47,374 nucleotides of DNA from Porphyromonadaceae bacterium CG2_30_38_12 (GCA_001873635.1 MNZK01000033.1:1-47374); one strand, 5' to 3'. Shown: positions 1-8,451, counted from the stretch's first letter. Program-made: numbers and translations. The notes: a model not told the origin generated them from the letters alone.

Positions 1-1
1 T

Positions 2-115
2 GGATTAAATTTGTGGAAAGGTTTAGATGAGTATTTCACATTCTACAACAATGAAAGATTACATCAATCATTGGATTATCAAACCCCAAAACAAAGGTAT
101 GAACTAGCGGCCTAA
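2..115 (+). CDS. IS3-family transposase OrfB, C-terminal fragment
   Basis: The 37 residues before the TAA at 113-115 read as the end of the integrase (rve) core of an IS3-family transposase: an F-x-x-Y-N-x-E-R-x-H-Q-S-L motif followed by Y-x-T-P. In this family the Glu of this segment belongs to the DDE catalytic triad region that cuts and joins DNA ends. The 5' part lies outside the window, so whether the gene is intact is unknown. Confidence 0.85.
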   Translation, partial: GLNLWKGLDEYFTFYNNERLHQSLDYQTPKQRYELAA

Positions 116-181
116 AACGAGAATAACTTATTTTGTCTGAGCTCGGTGGGACGGCTCCACAAAAAAGTTATTTCCCGTTTT
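114..181. repeat. Imperfect inverted repeat after the transposase stop
   Basis: AAAACGAGAATAACTT (114-129) pairs imperfectly with AAGTTATTTCCCGTTTT (165-181), with the 8-base core AATAACTT/AAGTTATT perfect. A smaller GTGG/CCAC stem lies in the loop near 146-160. It begins at the transposase stop codon, so it may stop transcription leaving the element or be part of its terminal structure. Confidence 0.55.
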
Positions 182-261
182 ATCCGAGTGGATACCAAAC
201 TTGCAGCAAAAAAAATATCTTAACTTGCTGCTGAAATTGTCCTATGATTAGGGAGTACTTT

Positions 262-285
262 AAAAAAACTAAGCCCCTTCGGGGC
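262..285 (-). terminator. Intrinsic terminator-like hairpin, minus strand
   Basis: GCCCC (273-277) and GGGGC (281-285) form a compact GC stem. Read on the minus strand it is followed within five bases by a run of seven T (complement of 262-268), the arrangement of a rho-independent terminator. No protein gene on the minus strand runs into it, so it would end either a non-coding transcript from the 300-480 region or read-through from further right. Confidence 0.5.
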
Positions 286-373
286 GATATTATCGTAAAT
301 CATTTTAGATAAGAGCTTTCAGCAATTTCAGAAAATGTTTACCGGACAACACTGATTGATAATATCTAAAATG
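286..373. repeat. Competing inverted repeats in the gap before der
   Basis: Two upstream arms, GATATTATC (286-294) and CATTTTAGATA (301-311), are each perfectly complementary to an overlapping downstream segment (358-366 and 363-373), so only one pairing can form at a time. The pair lies next to the minus-strand terminator hairpin at 262-285. The rest of 116-584 holds no gene that I can support; a smaller GCTTAA/TTAAGC stem is at 405-419. Confidence 0.45.
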
Positions 374-479
374 CTTTCGTTATTTTTTAATTACCTACGC
401 ACTTGCTTAATTTTTAAGCTAATATACTATTCTCAGATACTCAAACTGATTTTTACAATTTTTTTTGGTTAATTTTCAC

Positions 480-487
480 TACCTTTG
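480..487 (+). promoter_or_regulatory. -7 promoter element upstream of der
   Basis: TACCTTTG matches the Bacteroidota -7 consensus TAnnTTTG. It lies about 100 bases before the der start codon. A T/G-rich stretch at 461-470 contains TTTG, but only 12 bases separate it from this element, which is shorter than the usual spacing, so the -33 box is uncertain. Confidence 0.55.
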
Positions 488-584
488 CAAAAATTATTTG
501 CACCCAAAATACGGATTTGCGAAAACCTGTATGATTGAAATTCATGGAATGTAAATATCTGAATTATTTAGATATACAAAAAAA

Positions 585-1898
585 ATGGGAAATATTGTAG
601 CTATTGTCGGACGTCCAAACGTTGGTAAATCGACACTTTTCAACAGATTAACAAAAAGTCGCCGCGCAATTGTAAACGAAGAAGCCGGCACCACACGCGA
701 CCGCCAATATGGTAAATCAGAATGGGACGGACGCGAGTTTTCAGTGATTGACACAGGCGGCTGGGTTGTAAACTCAACGGATATTTTTGAAGATGAAATA
801 AAACGGCATGTGGTTTTAGCCATCGAGGAAGCCGATTTGATTTTATTTTTAGTAGATATTCAGAACGGAATTACTGACTACGACATGGAAGTAGCTCAAA
901 TTCTTCGCCGAACCACCAAGCCGGTAATTTTAGTTTCCAACAAAGCCGACACACACGAGTGGCAATTCAACGCAGCAGAATTTTATAAACTTGGCTTGGG
1001 CGAACCCTTTGTGATTTCAGCCATCAACGGCTTGGGTACCGGCGATTTGCTCGACCACATGCTTACCAAATTCAATTCAGACTACACCGAAGATATTGAC
1101 GAAAACCTGCCTCGATTTGCTGTTGTAGGGCGTCCCAATGCAGGCAAATCGTCTATTGTTAACGCATTTATGGGCGAAGAGCGTACCATTGTAACTGATG
1201 TTGCAGGCACCACCCGCGATGCCATCTACACCCATTTCAACAAGTTTGGACATGATTTTTACTTGGTGGACACCGCAGGAATACGGAAAAAAGCCAAAGT
1301 AAGCGAAGATTTGGAGTATTATTCGGTAGTACGCTCCATCCGAGCCATCGAAAATTCGGATGTTTGCATTCTGATGATCGATGCTACCCGCGGTTTGGAA
1401 AGTCAGGATTTAAACATTTTTTCGTTGATACAGAAAAATAAAAAAGGCTTGGTAGTATGTGTAAACAAGTGGGATTTGATTGAAAACAAAGAAGCCAACG
1501 ACATAAAAAAAATGGAGGCAGCTATTCGTGAACGTTTAGCACCTTTTGTTGATTTTCCAATTATTTTTACTTCTGCCACAACCAAACAACGCATATTGAA
1601 AGTCGTGGACACAGCAGTTGAAGTTTATGCCAATAAGTTTCGGAAAATTCCGACTGCAAAAATCAATGAATATTTGTTGCCACTTATCGAAAACTATCCG
1701 CCACCAGCAATCAAGGGGAAATACGTTAAAATCAAATACATTACACAGCTTCCGAACACATACATTCCTACTTTTGTGTTTTTTGCGAATCTGCCCCAGT
1801 ATGTAAAAGAACCTTACAAACGTTTTTTAGAGAATAAAATTCGTGCAAAATACGAATTTACAGGTACGCCCATGCAGCTTTTTATTCGGCAGAAATAA
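585..1898 (+). CDS. der: Ribosome biogenesis GTPase Der (EngA)
   Basis: Der is an essential double-GTPase that binds the 50S ribosomal subunit during its assembly. Two G domains are visible in tandem: the first with a G1 loop GRPNVGKST near residue 9 and NKAD as G4, the second with GRPNAGKSS near residue 182, DTAGIRKK as G3 and NKWD as G4. The last 80 or so residues form the KH-like RNA-binding domain. The length of 437 residues is normal. It is transcribed alone from the element at 480-487 and converges on gpsA, with 34 bases between the stops and no clear terminator hairpin there. Identity is secure. Confidence 0.97.
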   Translation: MGNIVAIVGRPNVGKSTLFNRLTKSRRAIVNEEAGTTRDRQYGKSEWDGREFSVIDTGGWVVNSTDIFEDEIKRHVVLAIEEADLILFLVDIQNGITDYDMEVAQILRRTTKPVILVSNKADTHEWQFNAAEFYKLGLGEPFVISAINGLGTGDLLDHMLTKFNSDYTEDIDENLPRFAVVGRPNAGKSSIVNAFMGEERTIVTDVAGTTRDAIYTHFNKFGHDFYLVDTAGIRKKAKVSEDLEYYSVVRSIRAIENSDVCILMIDATRGLESQDLNIFSLIQKNKKGLVVCVNKWDLIENKEANDIKKMEAAIRERLAPFVDFPIIFTSATTKQRILKVVDTAVEVYANKFRKIPTAKINEYLLPLIENYPPPAIKGKYVKIKYITQLPNTYIPTFVFFANLPQYVKEPYKRFLENKIRAKYEFTGTPMQLFIRQK

Positions 1899-1932
1899 GT
1901 CAATTATCACCATGCGAATGCCTTACTTAATA

Positions 1933-2928
1933 TTACTTTAATTTTTCGGTGAGCCGTCTTATTTCCAAAATGGGTGATGAGCGGTTATACAATATGTCGT
2001 AGATAGCATCCACAATTGGCATTTCGACCTGGTATTTTTCATTCAATTCGTGAATACATTTGGTTGCATAGTAGCCTTCGGCAATCATTTCCATTTCCAT
2101 TTGAGCTGTTTTCACCGAATAGCCTTTCCCTATCATGGTTCCAAACAAGCGATTACGGCTAAAATTGGAATAGGCAGTTACCAACAAATCGCCCAAATAG
2201 GCAGGTTCGTTGATGTCGCGATGCAAGGGATTGGTAGCATTGCAAAACCGACTTATTTCCTGTATAGCATTGGAAATGAGCACTGCCTGAAAATTGTCGC
2301 CATATTTTAGCCCGTGACAAATGCCGGCAGCAATAGAATAAATATTCTTCATTACGGAGGAATATTCAATTCCGAGAATATCGTCACTGATAGAAGTACG
2401 CACAAAACTAGTATTGAAACGTTGCGCAATCATACGCGCTTTTTCGCGCGAGGCACACCCAATAGTTAGGTAAGACAAGCGTTCGAGAGCAACCTCTTCG
2501 GCATGGCATGGACCAGCAAGTACCATCACATTTTCAGGTTTCACATCGTAATGTGCTTCAAAATAATCAGAAACAATCATGTTTTCATCAGGCACAATGC
2601 CTTTGATGGCAGTAATAATTGTTTTACGGGATAAATTGCGACGTAGCTTTTTGAGATGCTGTTTTAAAAATGGCGACGGAATGGCAAAAATTAAAATGTC
2701 AGAGGTATCCACTACATGATTGATATTGCTCGTGAAATGAATTCGATCGGTATCGAATTTTATACCAGTCAGATAGGATGGATTTTTGCTCATACGAATA
2801 AACTCATCAATCTGATCCTGTCTACGCATATACCAATTAATAGCATCGGAATTTACCAAAGCAATTTTAGCAATTGCCGTAGCCCAGCTACCACCGCCCA
2901 ATACTGCTATTTTACTTTTTTCGTTCAT
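1933..2928 (-). CDS. gpsA: NAD(P)H-dependent glycerol-3-phosphate dehydrogenase
   Basis: GpsA reduces dihydroxyacetone phosphate to sn-glycerol 3-phosphate, the backbone precursor of phospholipids, in the cytoplasm. The protein starts with a Rossmann dinucleotide loop (VLGGGSWATAIAK, residues 9-21) and carries the family segment GPCHAEEV and the conserved Lys-containing EYSSVMKNIYSIAAG substrate site. At 331 residues it is of normal length. It lies 15 bases downstream of lysS on the same strand, so the two are probably co-transcribed, an arrangement common in Bacteroidales. Confidence 0.96.
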   Translation of the reverse strand: MNEKSKIAVLGGGSWATAIAKIALVNSDAINWYMRRQDQIDEFIRMSKNPSYLTGIKFDTDRIHFTSNINHVVDTSDILIFAIPSPFLKQHLKKLRRNLSRKTIITAIKGIVPDENMIVSDYFEAHYDVKPENVMVLAGPCHAEEVALERLSYLTIGCASREKARMIAQRFNTSFVRTSISDDILGIEYSSVMKNIYSIAAGICHGLKYGDNFQAVLISNAIQEISRFCNATNPLHRDINEPAYLGDLLVTAYSNFSRNRLFGTMIGKGYSVKTAQMEMEMIAEGYYATKCIHELNEKYQVEMPIVDAIYDILYNRSSPILEIRRLTEKLK

Positions 2929-2943
2929 ACTTCCCTACCCTTT

Positions 2944-4665
2944 TTACAATTTTGCTATCCACGCAGCTACTTCCTCTTTAGATGGGTTGATTAATTCTAA
3001 TTTGCTTTTTTTATTTAGTCCACACATGTCTTGATGGAATTTATTAGGATTCAACCCCTTTAAATCAGTAACCAAAGCAATGCCCATTTTTTGAATAACA
3101 TCCACCCATGCTTCGGGTATTCCGAGAGCTAAATACTTATCCAGGCTATCTTTTTTTGCTGCTTTTTCGGGCTTCATTTGTGGGAAAAATAGCACTTCCT
3201 GTATAGCTACCTGACCTGTCATAAGCATTACAAGGCGATCCATTCCAATGCCCATGCCCGATGTAGGTGGCATGCCATATTCCAACGAGCGAACAAAATC
3301 CATATCAATAAACATAGCCTCATCGTCTCCCTTTTCGCTCAATTTCAACTGTTCCTGAAAACGTTCCAGCTGATCAATCGGGTCGTTGAGTTCCGAATAG
3401 GCATTTGCTAATTCTTTTCCATTCACCATGAGTTCAAATCGTTCCGTAAGTTCAGGATTATCCCTATGGCGCTTACAAAGCGGTGACATCTCGCGTGGAT
3501 AATCTGTAATGAAAGTCGGTTGTATGTAATTTCCCTCACATTTTTCACCAAAAATTTCGTCGATAAGTTTCCCTTTGCCCATCGTTTCATCGGCTTCGAT
3601 ATGAAGTGATTTGCACACTTCACGCAGTTGCTTGTCGTCCATGCCATTGATATCTATACCCGTATGCTCTTTGATGGCATCTATCATTGTGATACGTTTG
3701 AAAGGCGTTTTGAAGCTTATGGCTTTATCACCCACCTTTATTTCATTTGTTCCATTTACGTCTAGGCATATTTTTTCAATCATGTTTTCAGTAAATGTCA
3801 TCATCCAGTTATAATCTTTGTAAGCCACATAAATTTCCATGGCTGTAAATTCCGGATTGTGAGTACGGTCCATACCTTCGTTCCGAAAGTTTTTTGAAAA
3901 TTCATAAACGCCCTCAAAACCACCCACAATAAGGCGTTTGAGATACAATTCATCTGCCACGCGCAAGTAAAGTGGCATGTCCAAAGCATTGTGATGGGTA
4001 ATGAACGGACGCGCAGATGCACCGCCGGGGATGGATTGCAAAATAGGCGTTTCAACCTCCAAATAGCCTTCGGCATTGAAATAGTCCCGCATGGATTGAT
4101 ATACTTTGGTACGTTTCAGGAAAATATTTTTCACGCCTTCGTTTACGACTAAATCCACATAGCGTTGCCGGTATCGCTGTTCGGGGTCTTCGAAAGCATC
4201 AAAAGCAACGCCATCTTTATACTTTACAATAGGAAGCGGACGAAGCGATTTGCTCAACACAGTAAGTTCCTGAGCATGAACACTTATTTCACCCATTTGC
4301 GTTCGAAACACAAAGCCTTTAATGCCAATAAAATCACCAATATCCAAGAGTTTTTTGAAAACCACATTGTACATTTCAGGTTGAGCATCCGTGCTAATAT
4401 CATCGCGGCTGATGTACACTTGTATGCGTCCATGAGCATCTTGCAACTCAACAAATGAAGCTTTTCCCATTATGCGACGGCTCATTATGCGCCCCGCAAC
4501 ACAAACCATGTTGCCACTTTCAGCATCCTTAAAGTTCGCTTTTATTTCGGTTGAGTAAGCATCGATTGGGTACAATGCAGCAGGATAGGGATCGATGCCA
4601 AGTTTACGTAATTCGTCTAAACTTTGACGTCTGAGTTGTTCTTGTTCACTAAGTTCTATGTTCAT
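2944..4665 (-). CDS. lysS: Lysyl-tRNA synthetase, class II
   Basis: LysS charges tRNA-Lys with lysine. The sequence shows the N-terminal OB-fold anticodon-binding domain, then the class II core with motif 2 (FRNEGMDRTHNPEF) and motif 3 (GMGIGMDRLVML). About 70 residues after motif 3 form a C-terminal extension typical of Bacteroidota LysS. An upstream in-frame ATG at 4716 is possible, but it lies before the -7 element at 4690-4697, so transcripts from that promoter could not contain it. The start at 4665 gives the expected N-terminus beginning MNIELSEQEQ and 573 residues. It heads a lysS-gpsA operon. Confidence 0.96.
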   Translation of the reverse strand: MNIELSEQEQLRRQSLDELRKLGIDPYPAALYPIDAYSTEIKANFKDAESGNMVCVAGRIMSRRIMGKASFVELQDAHGRIQVYISRDDISTDAQPEMYNVVFKKLLDIGDFIGIKGFVFRTQMGEISVHAQELTVLSKSLRPLPIVKYKDGVAFDAFEDPEQRYRQRYVDLVVNEGVKNIFLKRTKVYQSMRDYFNAEGYLEVETPILQSIPGGASARPFITHHNALDMPLYLRVADELYLKRLIVGGFEGVYEFSKNFRNEGMDRTHNPEFTAMEIYVAYKDYNWMMTFTENMIEKICLDVNGTNEIKVGDKAISFKTPFKRITMIDAIKEHTGIDINGMDDKQLREVCKSLHIEADETMGKGKLIDEIFGEKCEGNYIQPTFITDYPREMSPLCKRHRDNPELTERFELMVNGKELANAYSELNDPIDQLERFQEQLKLSEKGDDEAMFIDMDFVRSLEYGMPPTSGMGIGMDRLVMLMTGQVAIQEVLFFPQMKPEKAAKKDSLDKYLALGIPEAWVDVIQKMGIALVTDLKGLNPNKFHQDMCGLNKKSKLELINPSKEEVAAWIAKL

Positions 4666-4689
4666 AATAATATTTATGCAAAAGTGGGG

Positions 4690-4717
4690 CAAAAGTACAA
4701 AAAAATGCGCAAACAAA
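4690..4717 (-). promoter_or_regulatory. Promoter of lysS-gpsA
   Basis: On the minus strand TACTTTTG (4690-4697) matches TAnnTTTG, and TTTG (4714-4717) lies 16 bases upstream as a possible -33 box. The predicted start of transcription falls near 4683, leaving a leader of about 18 bases before the lysS ATG. Confidence 0.6.
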
Positions 4718-5288
4718 GGCTAACTTTGTTTAAATAAGTTGCTGTTACAACTCAATACTGTCCATGCAAAAAACATTTTGCGGCATCTAAATCAAATTCA
4801 TAGCTCTTTTGCTAAAGACATAAACGCTTGTCAAACAAAAAAAATTGAACTATCGTTAAAATGATTAATAAGCTTGAAATCGCTATTCCTTTTGCTTTTA
4901 AATCCAACGAAAAAGCTAAAAATACTTTTTAAATCAAATTTTTCTCTAATTTCAGCTGTACTGTTGGTCAGTTTTTCAATTTTTTTTTAACAATAAGTAC
5001 AACATTGGCAGCAGAATTTATCAATAATTAAACTGAAAATTCTACTGCCGACAATGAACAACTAAGATATTATATTTAAAAGACTGCAGATTATTCTTAT
5101 AAAGAAGCTGCAATTTATTCAGCACAAAAAATTAAAATAAAACGGATATGTAAAAATGATGATTTTTGTACACAAAAAAGTTGTTGACAAAGTTGATATA
5201 TCTATTTTCTGCGATTTCAATGCAGCATTAAAACAAGTATCTTTAGAAAAATTAAAATTTAGTTACTCCCGTTTTTACAAAAATAAGT
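4718..5288. other. Low-density region, possible decayed coding sequence
   Basis: I can support no intact gene here. On the plus strand, 4930-5212 reads like a broken reading frame: a hydrophobic, signal-peptide-like stretch (SLISAVLLVSFSIFF) reaches a stop, shifting the frame continues it (LTISTTLAAEFINN), and two further in-frame TAA codons interrupt the remainder, which includes DYSYKEAAIYSAQKIK. This may be a degraded gene for a small exported protein or chance. The plus-strand ORF at 5156-5365 overlaps the antisense pseudogene and has no features of its own. Confidence 0.25.
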
Positions 5289-5687
5289 TTAGTTTTCTTC
5301 GTGCGTACACAAGCCAACAATTGTGTGGAATGTATCATGAAGTCTTATTAAATCTTTTGTTATGACCTCGTTCGAGGCATTTGCTTTAACTTTTGCATCC
5401 AATGCTTTGCTTTGTTTCACAATAAGTTTCAAATTCTTTTTAATGTTTTTAATATCTTTAAATTCCGCAGGTATTGGAGAATTTTGCTAAGCAATAGCAT
5501 TTTTAACTAACTCTTCGCTTCGGCTTCTGATAGGTTTGAAGTCGCCATCCTCCATGGGATGAAAAGTTTCGCCAATACTCCTGTGAAAACGATTTTTTTC
5601 GCGCCAATCAATTTTTGATTGGGAACTGACAAAATTTGTTGCAATCAAAATGCTTGCTAATAAGAAAACTGTTGTTAAGTTTTTCAT
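5289..5687 (-). pseudogene. Small secreted protein gene interrupted by an in-frame TAG
   Basis: The frame opens with a clear signal peptide (MKNLTTVFLLASILIATNFVSS), followed by a segment rich in charged residues including FHPMEDGDFKPIRSRSEELV. A TAG at 5487-5489 stops it after 66 residues. The same frame then continues without another stop for 65 codons (IPAEFKDIKNIKKNLKLIV and onward to LHDTFHTIVGLC) and ends at TAA 5289-5291. The second half has the composition of a real helical protein and reads as the natural continuation. The simplest view is a single-base nonsense mutation in a small exported protein of unknown function. A sequencing error or a functional truncated form cannot be excluded. 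Confidence 0.7.
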
Positions 5688-5802
5688 TATTTTGTTTGAT
5701 AACTTGTAGATTAATGAATTTTATTTTATTTTGCTTTGATACAATTTTTTGTTCGTTTTGTTTGAATTTTCTGTAATTTTTAATCATAAAAAAAAGAATT
5801 CG

Positions 5803-5810
5803 TATCTTTG
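5803..5810 (+). promoter_or_regulatory. -7 element upstream of the nucleotidyltransferase-kinase gene
   Basis: TATCTTTG matches TAnnTTTG exactly and lies 29 bases before the ATG at 5840. No good TTTG is seen at the -33 position. Confidence 0.6.
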
Positions 5811-5839
5811 CATTCGTTTTTACAAACAAACATGGAATT

Positions 5840-6973
5840 ATGACTAAAAAAGTATTTGTTAGCGGATGTTATGATATGCTACATAGTGGGCATGTTGCGT
5901 TTTTTGAAGAGGCTGCCAGCTACGGCGATTTGTATGTTGGTATTGGTTCCGACAAGACTATCAATGCACTGAAAGCCCGCAAAACAATCAATTCGGATGC
6001 CGAGCGACTATATATGGTAAAGTCCCTCAAAGCTGTGAAAGATGCATGGATTAACCAAGGCAATGGATTGCTCGATTTTTTGGACGAACTAAGAGCCCTT
6101 CAACCTGATATTTTCTTTGTAAATGCCGATGGTCACACTGCTGCCAAAGAAGCTCTTTGCCAAAAGCTTGGAATACAATATCTTGTTAGTCAGCGCCTTC
6201 CTCATGGCAATTTGCCTACTCGCTCCACTACTGCCCTGCGTCAGGAGTGTCGTATTCCCTACCGAATCGACCTTGCTGGTGGTTGGTTAGACCAGCCCTA
6301 TGTAAGTAAATATGCATCGGGCGCTGTTATTACTATTTGCATAGAGCCCGACTATGAGTTCAACGACCGCAGCGGCATGTCCACCAGTAGCCGCAAAAAA
6401 GCTATCGAACTTTGGCAAACGGATATCCCTGAAGGCGACAAAGAAAAGCTAGCACGGACACTTTTTTGTTTTGAGAATCCTCCAGGAACAAAATATGTTA
6501 GTGGCTCGCAAGATGCTTTAGGCATAACAATGCCTGGATTGAACAAATTTTACTATGAAGGCGATTTCTGGCCTACACAACTGGAAAGTGTTATGGATGC
6601 TGATATATTGGATTGGTTGGAAGAGCGTTTGTGGCTCGTTCCGCTTTATCCACGTCATCAGGGCTACGATGTACTCGCCGACACGCACTTTGACCAAACG
6701 CGCGTTAGTGCATTAAGCAAGGCAACAGATGCTTGCTGGCATGCCATTCTTTCAAAAGATGCTGTGGCAGTGGGCAACTCTATTTCGGCAGCATTCGATG
6801 CTCAAATTAGTATGTTCCCACACATGGTTAATGCCGACATTTTGGAGCAAATTGAAGCTACAAAACACAATGTACTCGGCTGGAAAGTAAGCGGTGCCGG
6901 TGGGGGTGGCTATCTGATATATTTTAGTGAATCACTACTTAAAAATGCGATTCAAATTCGAATTCGCAGGTAA
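5840..6973 (+). CDS. Fused nucleotidyltransferase and GHMP-type sugar kinase
   Basis: Two catalytic domains share one chain of 377 residues. Residues 1-135 are a cytidylyltransferase-like fold: the HSGH signature at 15-18 and the second nucleotide-binding motif STTALR at 129-134. Residues 138-377 look like a GHMP kinase: PYRIDLAGGW (140-149), an SGMSTSSR loop (178-185) where the ATP-binding motif is expected, and the glycine-rich SGAGGGGYL near 351-359. The likely role is to phosphorylate a sugar or polyol and transfer a nucleotide to it, as HldE does with a different kinase family and the reverse domain order. The substrate cannot be read from the sequence. The gene stands alone, convergent with the next one. 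Confidence 0.8.
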   Translation: MTKKVFVSGCYDMLHSGHVAFFEEAASYGDLYVGIGSDKTINALKARKTINSDAERLYMVKSLKAVKDAWINQGNGLLDFLDELRALQPDIFFVNADGHTAAKEALCQKLGIQYLVSQRLPHGNLPTRSTTALRQECRIPYRIDLAGGWLDQPYVSKYASGAVITICIEPDYEFNDRSGMSTSSRKKAIELWQTDIPEGDKEKLARTLFCFENPPGTKYVSGSQDALGITMPGLNKFYYEGDFWPTQLESVMDADILDWLEERLWLVPLYPRHQGYDVLADTHFDQTRVSALSKATDACWHAILSKDAVAVGNSISAAFDAQISMFPHMVNADILEQIEATKHNVLGWKVSGAGGGGYLIYFSESLLKNAIQIRIRR

Positions 6974-7006
6974 AAATAGGCTATCAGATATTGCATTGAA
7001 TTTCAC

Positions 7007-7456
7007 TCAAAGTGTTGTATAATCAGGAATTTCTTGGTGAAAAATATATTTTGAGTGAATACTATCCACCCAACAACAATAATGTGTCAAACCATTACTA
7101 ATAATAAGGTAACTGACTTTTAACTTGGAATTATACACGGCGGCTTGATCAAAAGTTTGCTGGGTTATTTTTACACTTGGAGCTTTCAGTTCAACAATTA
7201 CCAACGCTTCAGCTTGTTCATTGTAAATAACTGCATCACATCGCTTATTCATGCCATTCAAGTTAAGTTGCTGTTCAATAGCGATGTAGCCAGCTGGGTA
7301 TTTTTTTTCTTCTATTAAATATCGAATAAAATTTTGGCGAACCCATTCTTCGGGCGTGCACAACACAAACTTCTTACGTTGCGAATCCCAAATATATGTT
7401 TTATTGTTTTGAGTTTTTATACGAAAATCATACAATGGGAGATTCAGTTGCCACAT
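7007..7456 (-). CDS. Stand-alone HsdR N-terminal-type nuclease domain protein
   Basis: The 149 residues correspond to the N-terminal domain of type I restriction endonuclease R subunits (HSDR_N_2 type) without helicase or any partner. The PD-(D/E)xK arrangement is present: D74 in CDAVIY and E89-x-K91 in VIVELKAP. No methylase or specificity gene is nearby, so it is not a restriction system in this window. In Bacteroidota such small proteins are common single-copy neighbours of housekeeping genes, which points to a DNA repair or processing role; this is inference. It is divergent from the AMP nucleosidase gene. Confidence 0.85.
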   Translation of the reverse strand: MWQLNLPLYDFRIKTQNNKTYIWDSQRKKFVLCTPEEWVRQNFIRYLIEEKKYPAGYIAIEQQLNLNGMNKRCDAVIYNEQAEALVIVELKAPSVKITQQTFDQAAVYNSKLKVSYLIISNGLTHYCCWVDSIHSKYIFHQEIPDYTTL

Positions 7457-7463
7457 TTTTTGT

Positions 7464-7471
7464 TACTTTTG
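7464..7471 (+). promoter_or_regulatory. -7 element upstream of AMP nucleosidase
   Basis: TACTTTTG fits TAnnTTTG and predicts transcription starting near 7478, leaving a leader of almost 90 bases that contains the palindrome at 7489-7506. A clear -33 box is not seen. Confidence 0.45.
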
Positions 7472-7488
7472 CCTTTGTTTATATTAAA

Positions 7489-7506
7489 TAGCCATTTGAA
7501 TGGCTA
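7489..7506. promoter_or_regulatory. 18-bp palindrome between divergent genes
   Basis: TAGCCATTTGAATGGCTA has perfect 8-base arms around a 2-base centre. It lies in the 109-base gap between the divergent nuclease-domain and AMP nucleosidase genes, just after the predicted start of the latter. A dimeric repressor site would look like this. Confidence 0.45.
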
Positions 7507-7565
7507 AGATAATATAATTTATTCAATTAGCAGCATTTTTTTTAACTTGCATTAATTAATTCAGT

Positions 7566-8339
7566 ATGAAATCGAAAAGAGAAATTGTAGAAAACTGGTT
7601 GCCCCGCTACACGAAGCGATCCTTATCAGATTTTACCGAATATATTTTGCTCACTAATTTCAATAATTATGTGGAGCTGTTTGCGCAATGGTACAATGTG
7701 CCAGTATTAGGTCGCGATGGCACCATGATTAATGCTTCGGCAGAGGGAATTACCATCATTAATTTTGGCATGGGTAGCCCCAATGCTGCCATTATTATGG
7801 ATATATTATCAGCCATAGAGCCCAAAGCCGTATTGTTTTTGGGCAAATGTGGTGGTTTGCGCGACAAAAATAAAATAGGCGAATACATACTGCCTATTGC
7901 AGCTATTCGAGGCGAGGGCACTTCAAACGACTATTTTCCTGCTGAGATACCTGCACTTCCAGCATTTAGTTTGCAGCGTGCCGTGTCATCCAATATTCGT
8001 GACTTTGGTAAAGATTATTGGACAGGAACCGTTTACACGACCAACCGTCGTGTATGGGAGCATGATTTAAAATTTAAGGATTATTTGCGCGCAACTCACG
8101 CTTTAGGTATTGATATGGAAACTGCCACTCTTTTTTCGGTTGGTTTCTACAACAGCATTCCAACAGGAGCTTTGTTGCTCATTTCGGACATGCCTCTACA
8201 CGAAGATGGCATTAAAACCTCGGAAAGTGACAAAAAAGTAACTGCCAATTATGTAGAAGAGCACATCAAGATAGGCATAAAATCGCTTACTTCACTTATG
8301 AATAATAGCAAAACCATAAAACATTTGAGATTTGAATAA
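7566..8339 (+). CDS. amn: AMP nucleosidase
   Basis: This enzyme splits AMP into adenine and ribose 5-phosphate, adjusting adenylate levels. The chain of 257 residues is the short Bacteroidota form consisting of the nucleoside phosphorylase fold only. Supporting segments are FGMGSPNAAIIMD, LFLGKCGGLRD for phosphate/ribose contact, and GIDMETATLFSVGF, the Met-Glu substrate motif of the superfamily. The long N-terminal domain of the enterobacterial Amn is absent, as is usual in this phylum. Other purine-nucleoside phosphorylase superfamily functions are possible but less likely. Confidence 0.9.
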   Translation: MKSKREIVENWLPRYTKRSLSDFTEYILLTNFNNYVELFAQWYNVPVLGRDGTMINASAEGITIINFGMGSPNAAIIMDILSAIEPKAVLFLGKCGGLRDKNKIGEYILPIAAIRGEGTSNDYFPAEIPALPAFSLQRAVSSNIRDFGKDYWTGTVYTTNRRVWEHDLKFKDYLRATHALGIDMETATLFSVGFYNSIPTGALLLISDMPLHEDGIKTSESDKKVTANYVEEHIKIGIKSLTSLMNNSKTIKHLRFE

Positions 8340-8451
8340 TTGTATTTTAGATAATTTTCTTTCTATTTACAGTATTACTCAAACAAATCGTTTCATTGGC
8401 TTGTTGTAATAGCACAAAAGTTTTATTACTAACCTTATAATGCATGCAATC

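Larger units (their letters stand above)
1..260 (+). mobile_element. Right end of an IS3-family insertion sequence (truncated by window edge)
   Basis: The window opens inside an insertion sequence. The reading frame from base 2 ends in a typical IS3-family transposase C-terminus, and the non-coding DNA after its stop contains two inverted repeats (114-129 with 165-181, and 203-209 with 225-231). The outer boundary near 260 is a guess from where repeat structure gives way to the next hairpin; the exact terminal inverted repeat cannot be identified without the left end. The element type is well supported, its end point is not. Confidence 0.5.

Noticed and set aside
4666-4716. Longer LysS N-terminus from an upstream ATG at 4716
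   Set aside because: The extension lies upstream of the promoter element and does not resemble other LysS proteins.
5156-5365. Plus-strand ORF of 69 codons
   Set aside because: It overlaps the antisense interrupted gene, has no recognisable domain, and its downstream part is the complement of the real frame.
5487-5489. TAG as a recoded codon (selenocysteine uses TGA, pyrrolysine uses TAG)
   Set aside because: No pyrrolysine genes or signal elements are in the window; a mutation or error is simpler.
5832-5843. Three-codon upstream ORF (ATG GAA TTA TGA) overlapping the nucleotidyltransferase start by ATGA
   Set aside because: May be a translational coupler, but a random ATG so close to the start is equally likely.
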